A stretch of DNA of 64,000 bases from Prunella strophiata (GCA_036583965.1 JAZBQD010000014.1:69673835-69737834), one strand, 5' to 3'. Shown: positions 44,031-57,243, numbered from the stretch's first letter. Translations and numbers: made by a program. The notes: generated from the letters alone by a model not told the origin.

Positions 44031-47000
44031 TTAAAGATGAGAGGTCGTCAAGTGAATCAGAAAGCAGTTACACCTGTGGAAGAGAAGTGTAATGTAACAG
44101 TTCTGGGAGAATGAAATCAATAATTCTCCCTTATATATTTCCACTTTAAAAAAAACCAAAAAAGACAAATAAAGCCCAAATCCACCATAACTCCCTGCAA
44201 TGCTGCTGATGGAATCAAACAAATCTCTCCTCCATGGATAGTTATGAACTGTCCCTTGTTTGTCCAAAGGACAAATCAAACAAGAGCTGGGGCTTTGCAA
44301 GTGCTTCTGAGCTTTTCCATGCTCATGAAATAGTCATCATGTTTATCTCTGCAGGAGGAAAAAAAAAATCTCTTCTTAGAAGGAAAAAAAAAATTAAAAA
44401 AGAAGGAGGTTTGAAGGCAAGAGCCACACGGCACACCAGAGGAGAGGGGGAAAAAGCAGAAAGAGCACAAAGCCATCCCCAGCAGAACCTTAGCCAGAAA
44501 CAGCCCCTGGAAATCCTTTCCCTTTATTACAGAGTGTTAAAAGAAAATGAAAACCAACAAGAAGCAGGGATGGTTTTATCAAGCCTCCACAAAAGTTGAA
44601 CTGCTCCTGGGAGCCTCTTTCCCCCCCCCCACCCTGTTCTGAGGAATTCAGCAGTGACAGAAAAGATGATTTCTCCTGTGTACACCACCCATAATTCCAC
44701 TGTGGGATTTGATGTTTCAAAAGGAAGCTTCAATCCCCATGAATGAAAGCAAGTGTTTGAAAGAGATTATTCACCTGCTATGTCCCCTAGACAGGGGGGA
44801 GCTGCTGCCTTACAGCAGGTCTGTGATAGGACAGACTTCACCCCCCCAAATCTAGACCCAAGCAGAGACATCAGCAATGAATTTCCCTCAAGTGCTGATA
44901 GGAGAGAAGTTATCTGCAGCTCTTCCTTCCCTTTGTGTCCTCCTCACATCTGGAGCATCAACCACAGCCTGGGCTGTCCCTTTCTCCCAGGGCTGATATG
45001 GTTTTGCTATTTCTGAAAGAGCAAAAAGATCTGACTTAAGAAGGAGCCTTCTTTATTTGTTCCAAAGGCAAAGCTCCATCTCATTGTTATTGGACTCTGC
45101 TCCCACTTAAATCTGAGGCTGTTTGTTGCCTGCTCTGAGCTCCCCTCACATTCTCCCTGCTGCTTGACTTTCCCCAAATTACCTGTGCTACAGACCTTGG
45201 GAAGAGACAGCCAGTGATAACCTTGGAGATAACTCCAGGTTTTCCATCTACTGGGAGGAGAGAAAATAGCTTTAAATAAAAATGCAAATTTAAAGTAGAA
45301 GGAGGACAAGAGGTGATAACAACAGCCAGGTCCTGCTGTCAAATAGCTCAGTGTAGTGTTTACCCTTCAAATAAAGCCATGAAACAGTCAAGGGCTTTTC
45401 AATCTTGAAAAGATCCAGCAGTGAATCCAGTTCAGTTCCTCTGTTTTGCAGGTGCTCTCAGAAGCATGAGTGATAGGAAACAATTAATTAAAAGCACACT
45501 CCTGCCTTCCTCCAAACAGTTTCCCTCCAAACAGCCTAAAGTCACTCCTTCCCCCTTGCTTTCCTCCTCTCTGGGCCAGCAGGTCTCTTTTATGTTCCTG
45601 GGGCTCAAAAAAGCATCATCCATCCTAAAGCATGGAGAAAAGAAAGGAAGAGAGCAGTTCCATCCTCCCAGGAGACAGCAGCCACCTCCATGCTCCAAAG
45701 GATGCTCAGACACCTCAGCTGCCTCTCATGAAAAACTGAGGCAAATCCCAAAGACTTTTAAAAAAAATTCCCTCAAAACTCTTCCTTTCAACACCAACAC
45801 TACTGGAAGCTGGGGAAATGGAGCTGGTCCATCTTCACACTCTTCCTCAGGGTTCTGCTCACTTTTTAGATATACAGGGGATGGGACTGGTCCTAAAAGT
45901 GACCTCAACCAGGCAGCACTTCAAGCACCTCTGTGAAGATGAAAGGCAACTCTACCTCTGATTTAACCTCTCTCAGGCCAGACAAAAAAAGGTCACCTGG
46001 AATAGCAAAAATTTCAGTGTAGACAATAAAAAATATGTTTTACCATAAGTTCATTTATTTTGCTTAAGGGAAGCATTAGGGAAATGAGGAAAATGGAAGA
46101 AGCAGATAGTAGTGGGAGAAGGAGACAGAGGGGAAAAAAAAACTAATAGAGAGGAAAGAGAAAAAAATCCACATTTTAAAAAAAATATAATTAGCAGAAA
46201 TTCTGCACCCTGACACAAATTAGTCCTGATCTTTTAGGCATCATCCCAGGGAGGGAAGAAGGGTCAGGGAACCCAATTTCCTGCCCTTCTTCAATGGAGC
46301 TTCTCAGTGGCAAAGCAGCAGAGTATTCCCACCATCCCAGCCTAGATTTAATGCCACAATACCCATATTTGCACAGTGAAGGAAAGAAAAATACAGATGC
46401 TCTGGGCCAACCCTACAAGGAATTTGTTGTTCTGCTGCCCAATAGTCCTTTAAGGGAGAAAGCAATGAATCCTTCTGGATCTGAAGCCAACATGAGCAGA
46501 TGTGTGATGCTACAGAATTCCAGCATTCCAGAACTGGCTTTTTTTTTTTTTTCCATGGGTGTAATCTGGCATTTTTGACACACAATTTGTGGGACAAATG
46601 GACTGCACAGTGGGAATTCTGTGCTATTATCCTCCTGCTTCCAGCCTCACTGTGGATGTGAGCACCTTTCCACTCACAGGGAAATGCATGGAACCTCCCA
46701 TGAGGACTGAGATTATACTACAGAAGTTTTTGAGCAATTCCCATCTCTGCCTGAACAGGTGAGACTCCCGAAGAAGCAGAGACAAGATCACCAGTAACCC
46801 TCAGAATCAGCTTCTTCCTCATCCACAGAACAATTCCCAAAAAGAACACAACTCCCACGTAATCCTTGAGGTCACCTGGTTCCAGAAGTTTTATTCAGAT
46901 CCCCAACAGGTCATCCCATATCACCTATTTTCCTATGGCAGCCTAATTGCTTTTTTCTGACTGGGAGAAGGATATAAGTTCTGCTTTTCCTTGGAATGAC

Positions 47001-48546
47001 TGAAAAAAAATAATAATTTGAAAACAATTAAAACTTGCAATCTTTCATTCCAGAGGTGACTCATTCCCTGTAGAAGTCCCTCATTCTTACAGCAAAATAA
47101 AGAAAATGAACAGCTGATCTCTATCCAATTTCCATGGAAATTCTTCCCTCCAGGCCCAAAAAGAACTCACCAACCCAACAACAATCAAACAGTGCTAAAA
47201 GCTGGATTTCTCAGCAGGAAAGAAAAACAGAGGAATAATGTCTGGTAGGAGACCTGTCTCAGTTTCCAGGTGATTTTTAATCCATTCAGACTTTATATTT
47301 TGAGTCCACATTTGCTGTTTTTATCAAACACTTAACCCATAACAACTTCTTTACCAAAACCTCCTTTTCAGCAGCAAAAACTGAGATCTTTCACTTCCAT
47401 GCTCTCCCAGGACTTTATGGATATGTCAGATCCATCTGAGCTTGACCAAACCACTTCCAAATTTCAGCAGCAAATCCACATCCAGATCCCCTCTGTCCTC
47501 ACAGCCTCTGGTTGTGCACATCCATCCTGCCCATTTTCATCAGGAGCATTTTGCAAGGGATCTGTTGATTCATTGTAATAGAATTGCAAACAAATGGCAT
47601 CATTTTCCCCTCACACTCTTCCTGGAGAATTCAGAGCTGATTTCCAGGCATTGTCAGGCTACTTGACTGACACTTCTGCTTGATTTGAGCCCTTTGAGAT
47701 TTCTCCCTGCAGCCACTTCTGCTCATCAGTTCTTCTGCAAGAACTCAAGAGCTTGCAGGAGCTCAGGCACCTGTGTTAGCTGACACAGGCTCCACATTTC
47801 CCTGTTCTGTACATTATTTGTAACTGCTTTGCCTTGGAATCAGAATGTGACAATGAAAAGTGGGGATTGAGGGGGCAAATTCTACATTTCATGTAATTCC
47901 ACTGATTTCAATATTTGCTGTGTGCCAGATGTGCATTTTTATCCCACCTAGACCTCCAGTGCTCTAGGCAGTCAATGCACTACTTAATCCATCAAGTGCT
48001 GGGATTTTTTAATTTTTCCTACGTATTTTTTTTTCTTTTTTTTAACAGACAAATGTGAATTTGCCATGGCTGCTGTTAGATCTGAAAACCACAGCAAAAT
48101 ACCTTCAAATGCTCTCACATTCTTTGCTTGCATGGAGACCCATAATAATGGGTCTCACACACCTTCACAAATATTCCTGGATCCTGATGTGGCAGACTTG
48201 CACAGAAAAGTTTAGGATCTTGCAGAGGAAAATAGAGGGGACAGAAGCAGGAAATTATTTGATCCCAGTTTTGCAAAGCTGGGCCTTTCTGGAACATCAG
48301 TACCAACAGAGCAACCCATGTAAAAGTGGTACTTTGAAAAGTATTTCTTCTCATTAGAGAAGACAACGGGATATAAAAAGTCCTTTTGGGATCTGTGCAG
48401 CTCCCAGGGAAATCAGCAGGAATTTTTGCACTGCTGAAAGTGGGAGCTGCATCCTAATGAAAGGTTTTTAGGATATTTCAGCCTATTCTGCCTTAAAACA
48501 ATGAGATCTGGGCACCTTCAGTAATAAAGTGTCTTCACACCCCCAT
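44031..48546. other. Long unique non-coding stretch
   Basis: No gene or mobile element recognised. It contains a pair of A-rich purine runs at about 44355-44410, a C10 run at about 44623-44632, and short overlapping frames. A 171-codon frame at 45421-45936 has no recognisable domain. Confidence 0.4.
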
Positions 48547-48890
48547 GAATCCCAGAATCCCAGACTGGTTTGGGTTGGAAGGGACCTTAAACATCATCCA
48601 GTTCCAACCCCATTTCCATGGGCAGGGACACCTCCCACTGTCCCAGGCTGCTCCAAGCCCTGTCCAGCCTGGTCTTGGACACTTCCAGGGATCCAGGGGC
48701 AGCCACAGCTTCTCTGGGCACCCTGTGCCAGGGCCTGCCCAGCCTCACAGGGAAGAATTTCCTCCTAACAACTATGTCAACCTCTCAGTTTAAAACTGCT
48801 CCCCCTCACCCTCTGCCTGGGGATAAAGTCACTTCCTCCCTCCTCCCTTTTTCCTAAGCCCTCTAAGGGCTGCAAGGCCACAATGAATCT
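48547..48890 (-). mobile_element. CR1 LINE 3' region
   Basis: 'aatcccagaatcccagactg', 'ccccatttccatgggcaggg', 'tgtccagcctggtcttggac', 'ggaagaatttcctcctaaca' and, at the far end, 'agccctctaagggctgcaag'. It is a ~345-bp copy. Confidence 0.96.
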
Positions 48891-50120
48891 GGACTACAAT
48901 GTCAGAGATCAGCTTTCCCTGAAAATGACCAATTAGGGATGCCAAGGTCCTATCCATCCACTAATTTATGACTTTGAAACAAAGCACCAGGGCATCAAAG
49001 CCACCTTCATTCAGTACCAGTGCAGAATCCCCAGCTCACGAGGCAAAGGGGCCTTTGGATGCTCAGGGTTCAGGATGTTAAGCAGGAAGCACAGGGAAAG
49101 ATCTTTTAGTGCAGGAAACAACCAATTCAAGACAAATGAAATTATCTGAGACCTTTAAAACCAAGTTGTGCAGAGCCCTGGCTAACACACTGGGTTGGTG
49201 CTAACCACGAGGAGATAATTGACAAACCCTTCCAAACTTTGCTGACTGGATAACTGAGCCCTCATTCAGCTGGATTCAAAGTGATCCTTGCAGAGACCTG
49301 AGGGCATCTCAGTGCAGGAATGAGCTCCTCTCTGCTCCTCTGCCTCCTGCTCAGCTCCTGGAAAGCCTGGCCCAGTGCCATTAATAATGATATCTCCTGG
49401 GTGTGTTTCCCTTCCGACTGGCTGACTGATTTTATTACTGTGGCAGAGAATTGCAAAATATGAAGTGCTCAGTGTAGCAAAATGACATTTGTGTAAGTTA
49501 TATTGTAAATAGCTCCTGACACGCTGACGTTGTTGGTAATGTAAGGATGGTAAGAGGCTATTAATTACATTAGTGCTTCATCAGCACTGAGCACTGCTGC
49601 TCTCCTCTCCAGTCCAGCTGCTGGGCTGCTGAAGTGTCCTCCAGAGAGGAGGATGGGGATGCAGGAGAGTGCTGCTGATGCCAGATGATGCTGCATGGCA
49701 GGGCAAGGCTCTGCTCAACATCTGTGCACATCTGGAGCCAAGATGGAATTGCTGCCTTTGTGGGCCCTAAATGGATGGGGTGTCTGGAAGGGTTCTGTGG
49801 TGTCCAAGCCCTGAACTGAATCTATGAGGAGAAAATGCCTGCAGCCTTTTCCTGGTTCCTCACATGAGCATCAAAAAACATCTTTGTGGGTTTTTTTTTC
49901 TTTTCTTCCCTGTTTCTTCACATCCTTAGAAAACCCTGCTGCAAATCTGAGGAACAGTTTCAGTGCTGGAATAACTCAGGATTTCCCCATGCCCCCCTGA
50001 AATAATGTACATCCAGGGCAGAAAAGACCATTTCACACCTTCATGGATACAATTCTCATGTTTATGAGAATGTCTAAACCCCTGGGATTTATGAACTCTG
50101 ATATCTTCATCACTTACTTG
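48891..50120. other. Unique non-coding DNA with a candidate conserved element (49380-49620)
   Basis: The sub-region 49380-49620 carries 'cattaataatgatatctcct', 'ctgacacgctgacgttgttg' and 'ggctattaattacattagtg', with no repeat similarity. This homeodomain-core density plus two preserved CpGs makes it a candidate regulatory element. The rest is featureless. Confidence 0.33.
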
Positions 50121-50376
50121 AGGAAATGGCCTCAAGTTGCACCAGGGAAAGTTGAGGTTGAATATTAGGAAAAAAAATTTCATGGAAAGAGTTGTCAAGC
50201 CTGGGAACAGGCTGGCCAGGGCAGGGGTGGAGTCCCCATCCCTGGAGGGATTTAAAAGATGTGTGGAGGTGGCACTTGGGGACACTGTGTAGTGGTGGCC
50301 TTGGCAGTGCTGTGGGAATGATTGCACTTGAAGATCTTAGAGGTTTTTTTGCAACCTAAATGATTCCATGATTCCG
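50121..50376 (+). mobile_element. CR1 LINE 3' region
   Basis: 'ggcctcaagttgcaccaggg', 'gttgaatattaggaaaaaaa', 'ggagtccccatccctggagg', 'gacactgtgtagtggtggcc' and the end 'aacctaaatgattccatgat'. It is the plus-strand counterpart of the type at 38410. Confidence 0.93.
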
Positions 50377-51234
50377 TTTTGTAAAATCTATTCTTTTGCT
50401 GATTCTGCCAGAGTTCATTGCAGGTCAGATCCAGAATCTTTGAGACTCTAAGCAGCCAGAGCACAAGGGCAGAAAAAAAACCTGTAAAGTCATTGAGTCT
50501 GACCCTCTTTTAGTGCAAGAAGAGGCTCCCTTGGGGAGACCAGGGCAAAAGGACACAGAGAGACAGCTCTTGCACTGGGAGAACTATTAGCCCAATGAGT
50601 TGAAAAAGTGACAGACTGATAAGAAATAGCCTGAGCATGAGGGATAACTTCCTGACAGCAAGAACCACCAGACTGCAGGGGAGAGGCCGGGGGGAAACGT
50701 CGGGAGGAGCAGCATGTGAGACACTCAGAACAAAATATATCTGGAAAGAAACCTGCAGTGACCACGAGACTAAACTAAGCCCAGTATCTTGGCAATAAGT
50801 CTTTTCCATAGCTAATAACTCACGAGGAGATATCTGGAGACACAAACAATGTCCAGAGAGGAATGCAGTTGACATATTTGACTTCACTGAACAACTTCTA
50901 CAGCTCATGTGTCCCCTGGGAGCTGGTGCAGCTGAACTTGGCTGAACAGAGAGATTTGCAAAAAGGCCAGAATGCAAATCCCTCCCCAGCACTGGCCAGC
51001 AGCAGCAGCAATGCAAGATTCACCACTACACGTGTCCTTACAGGCAGCAATGTCCCAGCACTTCAAGGTTTCAAATTCCCTGGTGATCCCAGGCAATGAT
51101 TTGAGCATCATCCAGTGGGGATTTGAAATTAAGGACAGGTCTTTCATGAGTAGAAAGCCATGCAGGAAAGCCTCTGTCTGATCCCTTCCCACAGCTTCCA
51201 CTTTGGATACTGAATGACAGCACAGCCAAATAAG
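50377..51234. other. Unique non-coding DNA
   Basis: Nothing recognised. A 168-codon antisense frame (50510-51016) has no domain. Confidence 0.4.
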
Positions 51235-51575
51235 AATGACAGAATGGTTTGGGTTGGAAGGGACATAAAAGATTATCCAGTTCCAGCCCCTGCCACAGAC
51301 AGGGACAACTTCCACTGCCCCACTTTTCTCCAAGCCCCATCCAAACTGGCATTGAACACTTCCAGGGATGGAATATCCACAACTTCTCTGAGAAACCTGC
51401 TCCAGGGCCTCACCACCCTCTGAATAAAAAATTTCTTCCTAACATCTAATCCAAAGCTGCCCTCTGCCACTATGAAACCATTCCCCTCTGTTCTATCACC
51501 ATCTGCCCATGGAAAATATCACTCTCCCCTTTTTTATAAGTCCCTTTTAAGTACTGAGAGGCCACTGAAGATGCC
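51235..51575 (-). mobile_element. CR1 LINE 3' region
   Basis: 'aatgacagaatggtttgggt', 'cccctgccacagacagggac', 'tggcattgaacacttccagg', 'aaatttcttcctaacatcta' and 'ttttaagtactgagaggcca'. It is a ~340-bp truncated copy. Confidence 0.95.
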
Positions 51576-53724
51576 ATTCATCACCACATTGATCCCCAGG
51601 GAGTTCACCCACCAAGGACAACTTGCTCATCAACAGCTTAATGAAGGTCATGCTGATTCCAAAGATAAATCAAAAAATGGTTGGGATTATCCACTTCCAG
51701 GGCTGAGATCCTCCTAACTGGGATAGGAGATGCTGGGACATCAGACCCAGGAAGACTGAGTGCATACAGCCCTGGAGATCTGAGTGAGGGCTACTTGAGA
51801 AAGTGCCACAGCCCCTGAATCAAAACTCACCTTCATTCCCTGGATCTGCCTCTGACTCAGTGTCTGACCTTGAGAATGTCATTTAATCTTTCTGTGCCTC
51901 AGGATCTGCATAAAAATAATTATTGTGGCTGATGTTTTATGGGAAAAGACTCCTACCATATAAAACATCTTTCCAAAACGCCCTTTTCAAATCCTTCATC
52001 AGAAAAAAAAAAAATCTACAGGGGGTCAGAATTGTAGAATCTTATTAAGCCTTTCCCAGTGCCTCAGTGTGTTTGACTAGCTCTCAATACACATTATGCT
52101 ACATTTAAATCAGAATTTGAGGCTATGAATTCTACATAAAACCTTCCATCTTACACCCATGGCAGCTTTAAGTTCTGATGACGAATTGTATCTAATTAGT
52201 TATTTTGTCATTTGCAAAGATAGCTGGATAATAAATCACTATTTCTAGCTAGAAAACTTTGACTTAGCATCTCCCCTCCTTCTTAATCAACTTTTGAGCC
52301 ATTCATTAGGTTTTCATCCAGAAATCCTTTTTCAAACCATTGTCAAGTCACCAACATTTTTCATGTTAAAATGAAGCTGGAGATTGGGCAGCTATTTTCT
52401 TGTTTTAGGGGGAGAAAAATTCCCTGACTGCTGTCAGCCAAAACACCATAATATATTCAGCTTAAATCTTATCTTCTGTAAAATAAACATTTCTACAATT
52501 TTTCACCTCGTTCTGAGCTCTCCAGCCAAAGAGCCAAGGCAGGGGTTTGTTGACATCAGCGTTGGCCAGAACAACTTTTCTCCCTCTGCTTCTGGTTATC
52601 ATCTCTGGGGAAGATGGTCAGAAAAAGGGGGAGTTTCTGATCCTTCTTCATGCCAGCATCATTCCTCAGCTGGAATGGTCCTTCCAAGAGCAGCAGTCTC
52701 CACCATCCCAATAGAGAGTGCAGAAGAAAATGAATGAAGGGATTGATCCGTTCAGAGGGCTCAGTTCTTCCCTCCCACTTCATTCCTCCTTCTCTCATGG
52801 CACAAATTAGGAAGCAGATCTTTTATCTGCCACTCATCCCAAGTGCAGAGACAAAAGTCTTCTGAGTGGAGCCACCACAGCTTCAATCAGTGTCACAATT
52901 ACTCCTGTCACTCACAGATTACTTGATTCCTTCAGATTAAACACCTCCTCAGAGCTGAAACTCTAGAACACCTCAGCATCACCTGCTCCTCACACAGCAG
53001 GAACAAAGGGAAGAGTTCATTCAGTAGCTTTGGAAGCTGCAGTTGTGGTTGTTGTTGTTGTTTAATGGACAAAAGAACTCTTCCAGGGCCAAAAACATGG
53101 TGTTTGGGGTTGTTTTTTGGGGGTTTTTTTGGCATAACCTATACCTCCAGTTATTTCAAATCAAAGTACTGATGTATTTTGGTTTAAAATATTTGCCACA
53201 GGATCTGCCTTGCTGCAGCATTGGAGGGTTTCTGGAACTCTTTGGTTGCCTCCAAGCAAGGAGCTGTGAGGGACAGCCAACACCCAGGCCTGGGGGATGG
53301 ACCCTCCCTGTGCCCTGCACTGCAGGGAAGGTCAGGATGAGCAGAAATTAGAAACTGATTAGGAACTCAGTGTCAGGAGCAGGATCAAGGGAAGTCTGGA
53401 TGCACTGACCCTGACAGCAAGCTCCACCACCCCATGGCAGGAGGATATTCCACCTTCAACTCAGTATCTGCATAAAAAGGCCACGGGGAGTGTCAGAGGG
53501 AGCACAAAGGAGTCCAGCAGGAGTGTCCAGACAGTGCTGATGAATCCTAATGACCTGATAGGGAGGGAAACTCATGGCCAGGAACATCCTCAGGGATTAC
53601 AGGAGGTCCCATGGCACCTAGCAGGGAGGGAAATCCCATGTGGAGAACAGGAGCTTTGATGGAACATTCTGCTCTGCATGCTCAGCTGCGTCCCTGTGCT
53701 GGTCCTGAGCTTCACCACGATAAA
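51576..53724. other. Unique non-coding DNA with a candidate conserved element (52060-52310)
   Basis: No gene or mobile element recognised. The A+T-rich part at 52060-52310 has 'tgacgaattgtatctaatta', 'gttattttgtcatttgcaaa' and 'ggataataaatcactatttc', and no repeat similarity. It is a candidate conserved element. Confidence 0.33.
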
Positions 53725-53787
53725 AATCACAGAATCATTGAATCATTTAGGTCAGAACAGACATTTAAAATCAAATCCAACCATTAA
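53725..53787 (-). mobile_element. CR1 LINE terminal remnant, interrupted by a second CR1
   Basis: 'aatcacagaatcattgaatc', 'atttaggtcagaacagacat' and 'tcaaatccaaccatta' match the end of one CR1 type. It breaks off exactly where the next CR1's octamer tail begins. Confidence 0.8.
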
Positions 53788-54065
53788 GATCACAGAATGG
53801 TTTGGGTTGGAAGGAGCTTTAAAGGTCATTTCATTCCACCCCTGCCATGGGCAGGGACACCTTCCACTCTCCCAGGTTGCTCCAAGCTCTGTCCAACCTG
53901 ACCTTGAACACTTCCAGGGAGGGAGAAGCCACAGCTTCTCTGGGAAACCTCAGCCAGGGCCTCACCACCCTTTCAACAATGATTTTTTCCCCCTAATATC
54001 TAATCTAAACCTTCTCTCTCCCAGCTGACAGCCATTCCCCCTTGCTCTGTCCCTCCACGGCAGCA
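53788..54065 (-). mobile_element. CR1 LINE 3' region abutting the older remnant
   Basis: 'gatcacagaatggtttgggt', 'cccctgccatgggcagggac', 'ccttgaacacttccagggag', 'taatatctaatctaaacctt' and 'ccattcccccttgctctgtc'. It is a standard antisense copy lying directly against another CR1 end. Confidence 0.95.
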
Positions 54066-54250
54066 GGCAGATCGCAGCAAGCCTCCCCTGCTTCTCCAAG
54101 CTCAAAAATGAGCCCTGGATTCATTCATATGCACTTAAACCCTGGCATCTTTCACATGCCTGAAGGTTTTACTGTCTTCTGAGATTTCCACTTGAATTAC
54201 AGCAGCAGTGGGAAAAGAGTGAATGAGTCACAGGCTGGAACTGTGCCCTG
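54066..54250. other. Unique spacer
   Basis: Nothing recognised. Confidence 0.4.
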
Positions 54251-54773
54251 CTGCCATCACCCTGATAACCTGAGGAGAGGCTGCGCCTCACGGAGCGCCC
54301 GGTGCCCCATCCCAACAACTCAACCTTCAGAGCTCTGGGAGGAGGAGTCAGACCCAGCTCAGGCACAGATCCAGCCCTCCTTTCTGCTCTCTCAGCCTCC
54401 TGGATGGCCGTCCTGCCATTCCCTTGATAAAATGAGGAGAGTCTGTTCCTCACAGAGCGCCAGGCGGCCGCGCTTTGGAACGCGCCCGGTGCCCCATCCC
54501 AACAACTCAACCTTCAGAGCTCTGGGAGGAGGAGTCAGACCCAGCTCAGGCACAAATCCAGCCCTGCTTTCTGCTCTCTCAGCCTCCTGGATGGCCCTCC
54601 TGCCATCCCCTTGATAACCTGAGGAGAGGTTGTGCCTCATGGAGCACCGGGCATTTGCACTTTGGAACATGCCCGGTGCCCCATCCCAACAACTCAACTT
54701 TCAGAGCTCTGGGAGGAGGAGTCAGACCCAGCTCAGGCACAAATCCAGCCCTGCTTTCTGCTCTCTCAGCCTC
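54251..54773 (+). repeat. 187-bp tandem repeat, about three copies
   Basis: The word 'ggtgccccatcccaacaact' recurs at 54301, 54488 and 54675, exactly 187 bp apart. The word 'ctgccat' marking the unit start is at 54251, 54413 and 54600; the first unit lacks a 25-bp piece ('aggcggccgcgctttggaac' plus 'gcgcc'). The second unit contains a GCGGCCGC octamer and is CpG-rich, while the third has lost these CpGs by transitions. Parallel open frames on both strands result from the repeat. Confidence 0.95.
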
Positions 54774-55056
54774 AGAGCTCATGGTAAACTTGCAGGAGAA
54801 CGTGAGGGAGCTGCCAGTGGGTCGTCGACATGAAGGGCAGGGTCATGGGGTGGTAAAAGAACACAAGGAGTTTTGGATGGTCCTGAATCCCACTGAAATG
54901 GGCTGAATCCCACTGAAATCCCACTGATCCGTGGGCTGCCTCACACCCCTTCCACAGACACTATTACTTCTCCATCACAGCCCATAGGGGATCAGCTGTT
55001 GAAAAGAAAAGCTCTGATACCAAGCTGGAGGTCTGCAAGGAGCACAGAGATTTATC
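54774..55056. other. Unique spacer with a short internal repeat
   Basis: 'gaatcccactgaaat' is repeated around 54885-54925. Nothing else is seen. Confidence 0.5.
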
Positions 55057-55206
55057 ATGGAATCACAGAAAGGTTTGGGTTGGATCAAGATCACCCAGTT
55101 CCACCCCCTGCCATGGGCAGGGACACCTTCCACTATCTCAGTGTGCTCAGAACCCAATCCAACCTGGCCTGGAACACTTCCAGGGATGGGCCAGCCACAA
55201 CTTGAA
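55057..55206 (-). mobile_element. CR1 LINE 3' fragment
   Basis: 'atggaatcacagaaaggttt', 'ccccctgccatgggcaggga' and 'ggcctggaacacttccaggg', with a small deletion after 'gggttggat'. It ends near 'gccagccacaactt'. Confidence 0.93.
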
Positions 55207-55311
55207 GGCTTTGGCCTTGAAACTTCACATTTCAGTGCATAAGCCAATCCTATAGGTGCACCCCTATAAAGGCACGTGAAGGGGAAATATTCCCATGGGT
55301 TGGAATATCCA

Positions 55312-55390
55312 ATTCAATCATAAAGTCATTACAGCCAGAAAATATCTCAAAGATCATCCAATCCAACCATCAATAAATACCACCATGCTC
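55312..55390 (-). mobile_element. Probable CR1 terminal remnant
   Basis: 'caattcaatcataaagtcat' is followed by 'aaagatcatccaatccaacc' and 'atcaataaataccacc', resembling the end of an old CR1 type. It is weakly supported. Confidence 0.55.
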
Positions 55391-57206
55391 CTTCCTGACA
55401 GTTTTCCTGCTCCTTGTCCTGAAACCAAGGGCAGAAAACCCCCAGAGGAGCTGGACTTCACATCCACTCTGATTCTGTCTTTGGTCAGTGGCTCTTTCTG
55501 CCCCATGAGGCTCTCAGGTGTCATCTTTGTAATGGGAATTTTGGTCAGGGAGACAGGGAGAGGAGAGAAAGCAAGAAGCTGACACTTCTACATGCACCAC
55601 ATTCTAATTGGGGTCAAGGGATGCAACAGTTGGAGAGCAGCAAGTTATTTTCTGCATCACTGGCCTGTCAAAATTATGTTTTTGCTCAGAAATAAGGAAG
55701 GAAAAGGACAGAGTCTGGGAACAGCTCCCTGTCAAGTCACTTCTAGGAAATGTGGAGCGCCAGCAGCTGCCACCCTGAGCTGGGCACAGCAAGGTGCTCC
55801 ATCCTCATTATCCTGGAGATGGTGTGGAGCTGTGATGGTGATTGGAGAACCTCAACCAGCCACAATAACAGGAGGAAAAGCAATTTGAGGCAAAAATCAC
55901 CCAGAAATCATTTTCACACATAGCTTTGCCCACGAGGTGACACAATCCTGTTGGCATTTGGTGGACTTTGACTTACCAGGAGTGTTTACCCAGTTCCCAA
56001 GGGCATCAGCGGTGAAGAAATCACCTTTTTTTACAACACCTTTGCACTGTCAGGCAAATTTCCCAAATCCTAAAAAAAAATCCAGCCTCACCTGAGTGCA
56101 AAAGCCAGGCATTTCCCTCCCTTCCCAGCTCATTCAAAGAGAGAGATTGTGAGCCAGGATCTGGAAAGCTAAAATCCACATTCCAGCTGGTCAATGGTGT
56201 AAGCCCAAACCCCCAGCTGGAAAAGTCTCTCCCTGATGATGGAACAGCTACAGACTCAATGTGGAAGAAGAGAGAGAAGAGCTCTTGTGATGATCATCTC
56301 CAGATATGGCTGGAGAGGACAGAGTGTCTGAAGGGCAAGATGCAAGTGAGGACAGGGACAAAAATCTGTGAGAGGCAGGATATAGTCCTGTGAGAAAACC
56401 ACAAAAATAATTTTCATCACAGAGCTGGAGAGGCAAGCATATAAAATTTGGGGCTATTATCAAAGTTAGAAGGGCTGAACTGGGGATTGCAGAGACAGAT
56501 ACACCTGTGCACCCCCAGGAGGGATTCCTGCACTGCCCTGCCCCACTAAAATGGTTTGGATTTGACCCAAAACCTCACAAATTATGTTGAAAGCACAGCT
56601 CAGTGTTAGCTCCCTGCTACATCACTGCATAAGCCCCAGTCTGATGCCCTCCCCATGCCAGAAGATGCCCAGTCCCCCACCAGAGACACCACAAGAACAG
56701 CACCCAGCTAGAAACAACTCCATCCTTAGCACACAAAGAGATGCTCCCTGTGCACAGCCCTTTGTAAGCCTCCCTTCCTCATAAATGAGTGATGAGGCCC
56801 CTTTAATTGAATTAATTGTGAATGCTGATCCCAGGATGAATTATCAAAGCAGCAGCACAGGCACAGGGTGCTCACACAGCACTGCCTGTCACTCCCTGAT
56901 CTCTGGTGTTTCCAAACTGTGGGAAAGGAGGGAGGGAAGGGCCAGGAGCCAAGGGCTGCCCTAGTGGGATCCTCAGGAGCTCCTGCAACACCACCTCTCA
57001 CTGCTGGAGCCCCCAGCATATCCAGGACATGTCCAGGAGGTTCTCTGGATACAAAAAAAAAAAAAACAAAAATCCCTTCAGATGGCGTGTGAAGGTATTG
57101 CTTGAAATAATAGAGGTGTGTGAGAGAGGAAGAGGCTGCTGTTGCCCAAAGACACCTCCAGCCACCCCAAACCCACCCCATCCAGGTGAGGAGATAGAAA
57201 CAAAGA
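55391..57206. other. Unique non-coding DNA
   Basis: No gene or mobile element recognised. A 205-codon antisense frame (56726-57343) overlaps a CR1 remnant and has no recognisable domain, so it is not called. There is an A run near 57052-57066. Confidence 0.4.
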
Positions 57207-57243
57207 GTCATGGAATGGTTTGGGTGGGATAATGAAGGATCAT
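57207..57243 (-). mobile_element. CR1 LINE tail remnant (~37 bp)
   Basis: 'gtcatggaatggtttgggtg' and 'ggataatgaaggatcatga' resemble the CR1 terminal sequence. It is very short. Confidence 0.55.
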
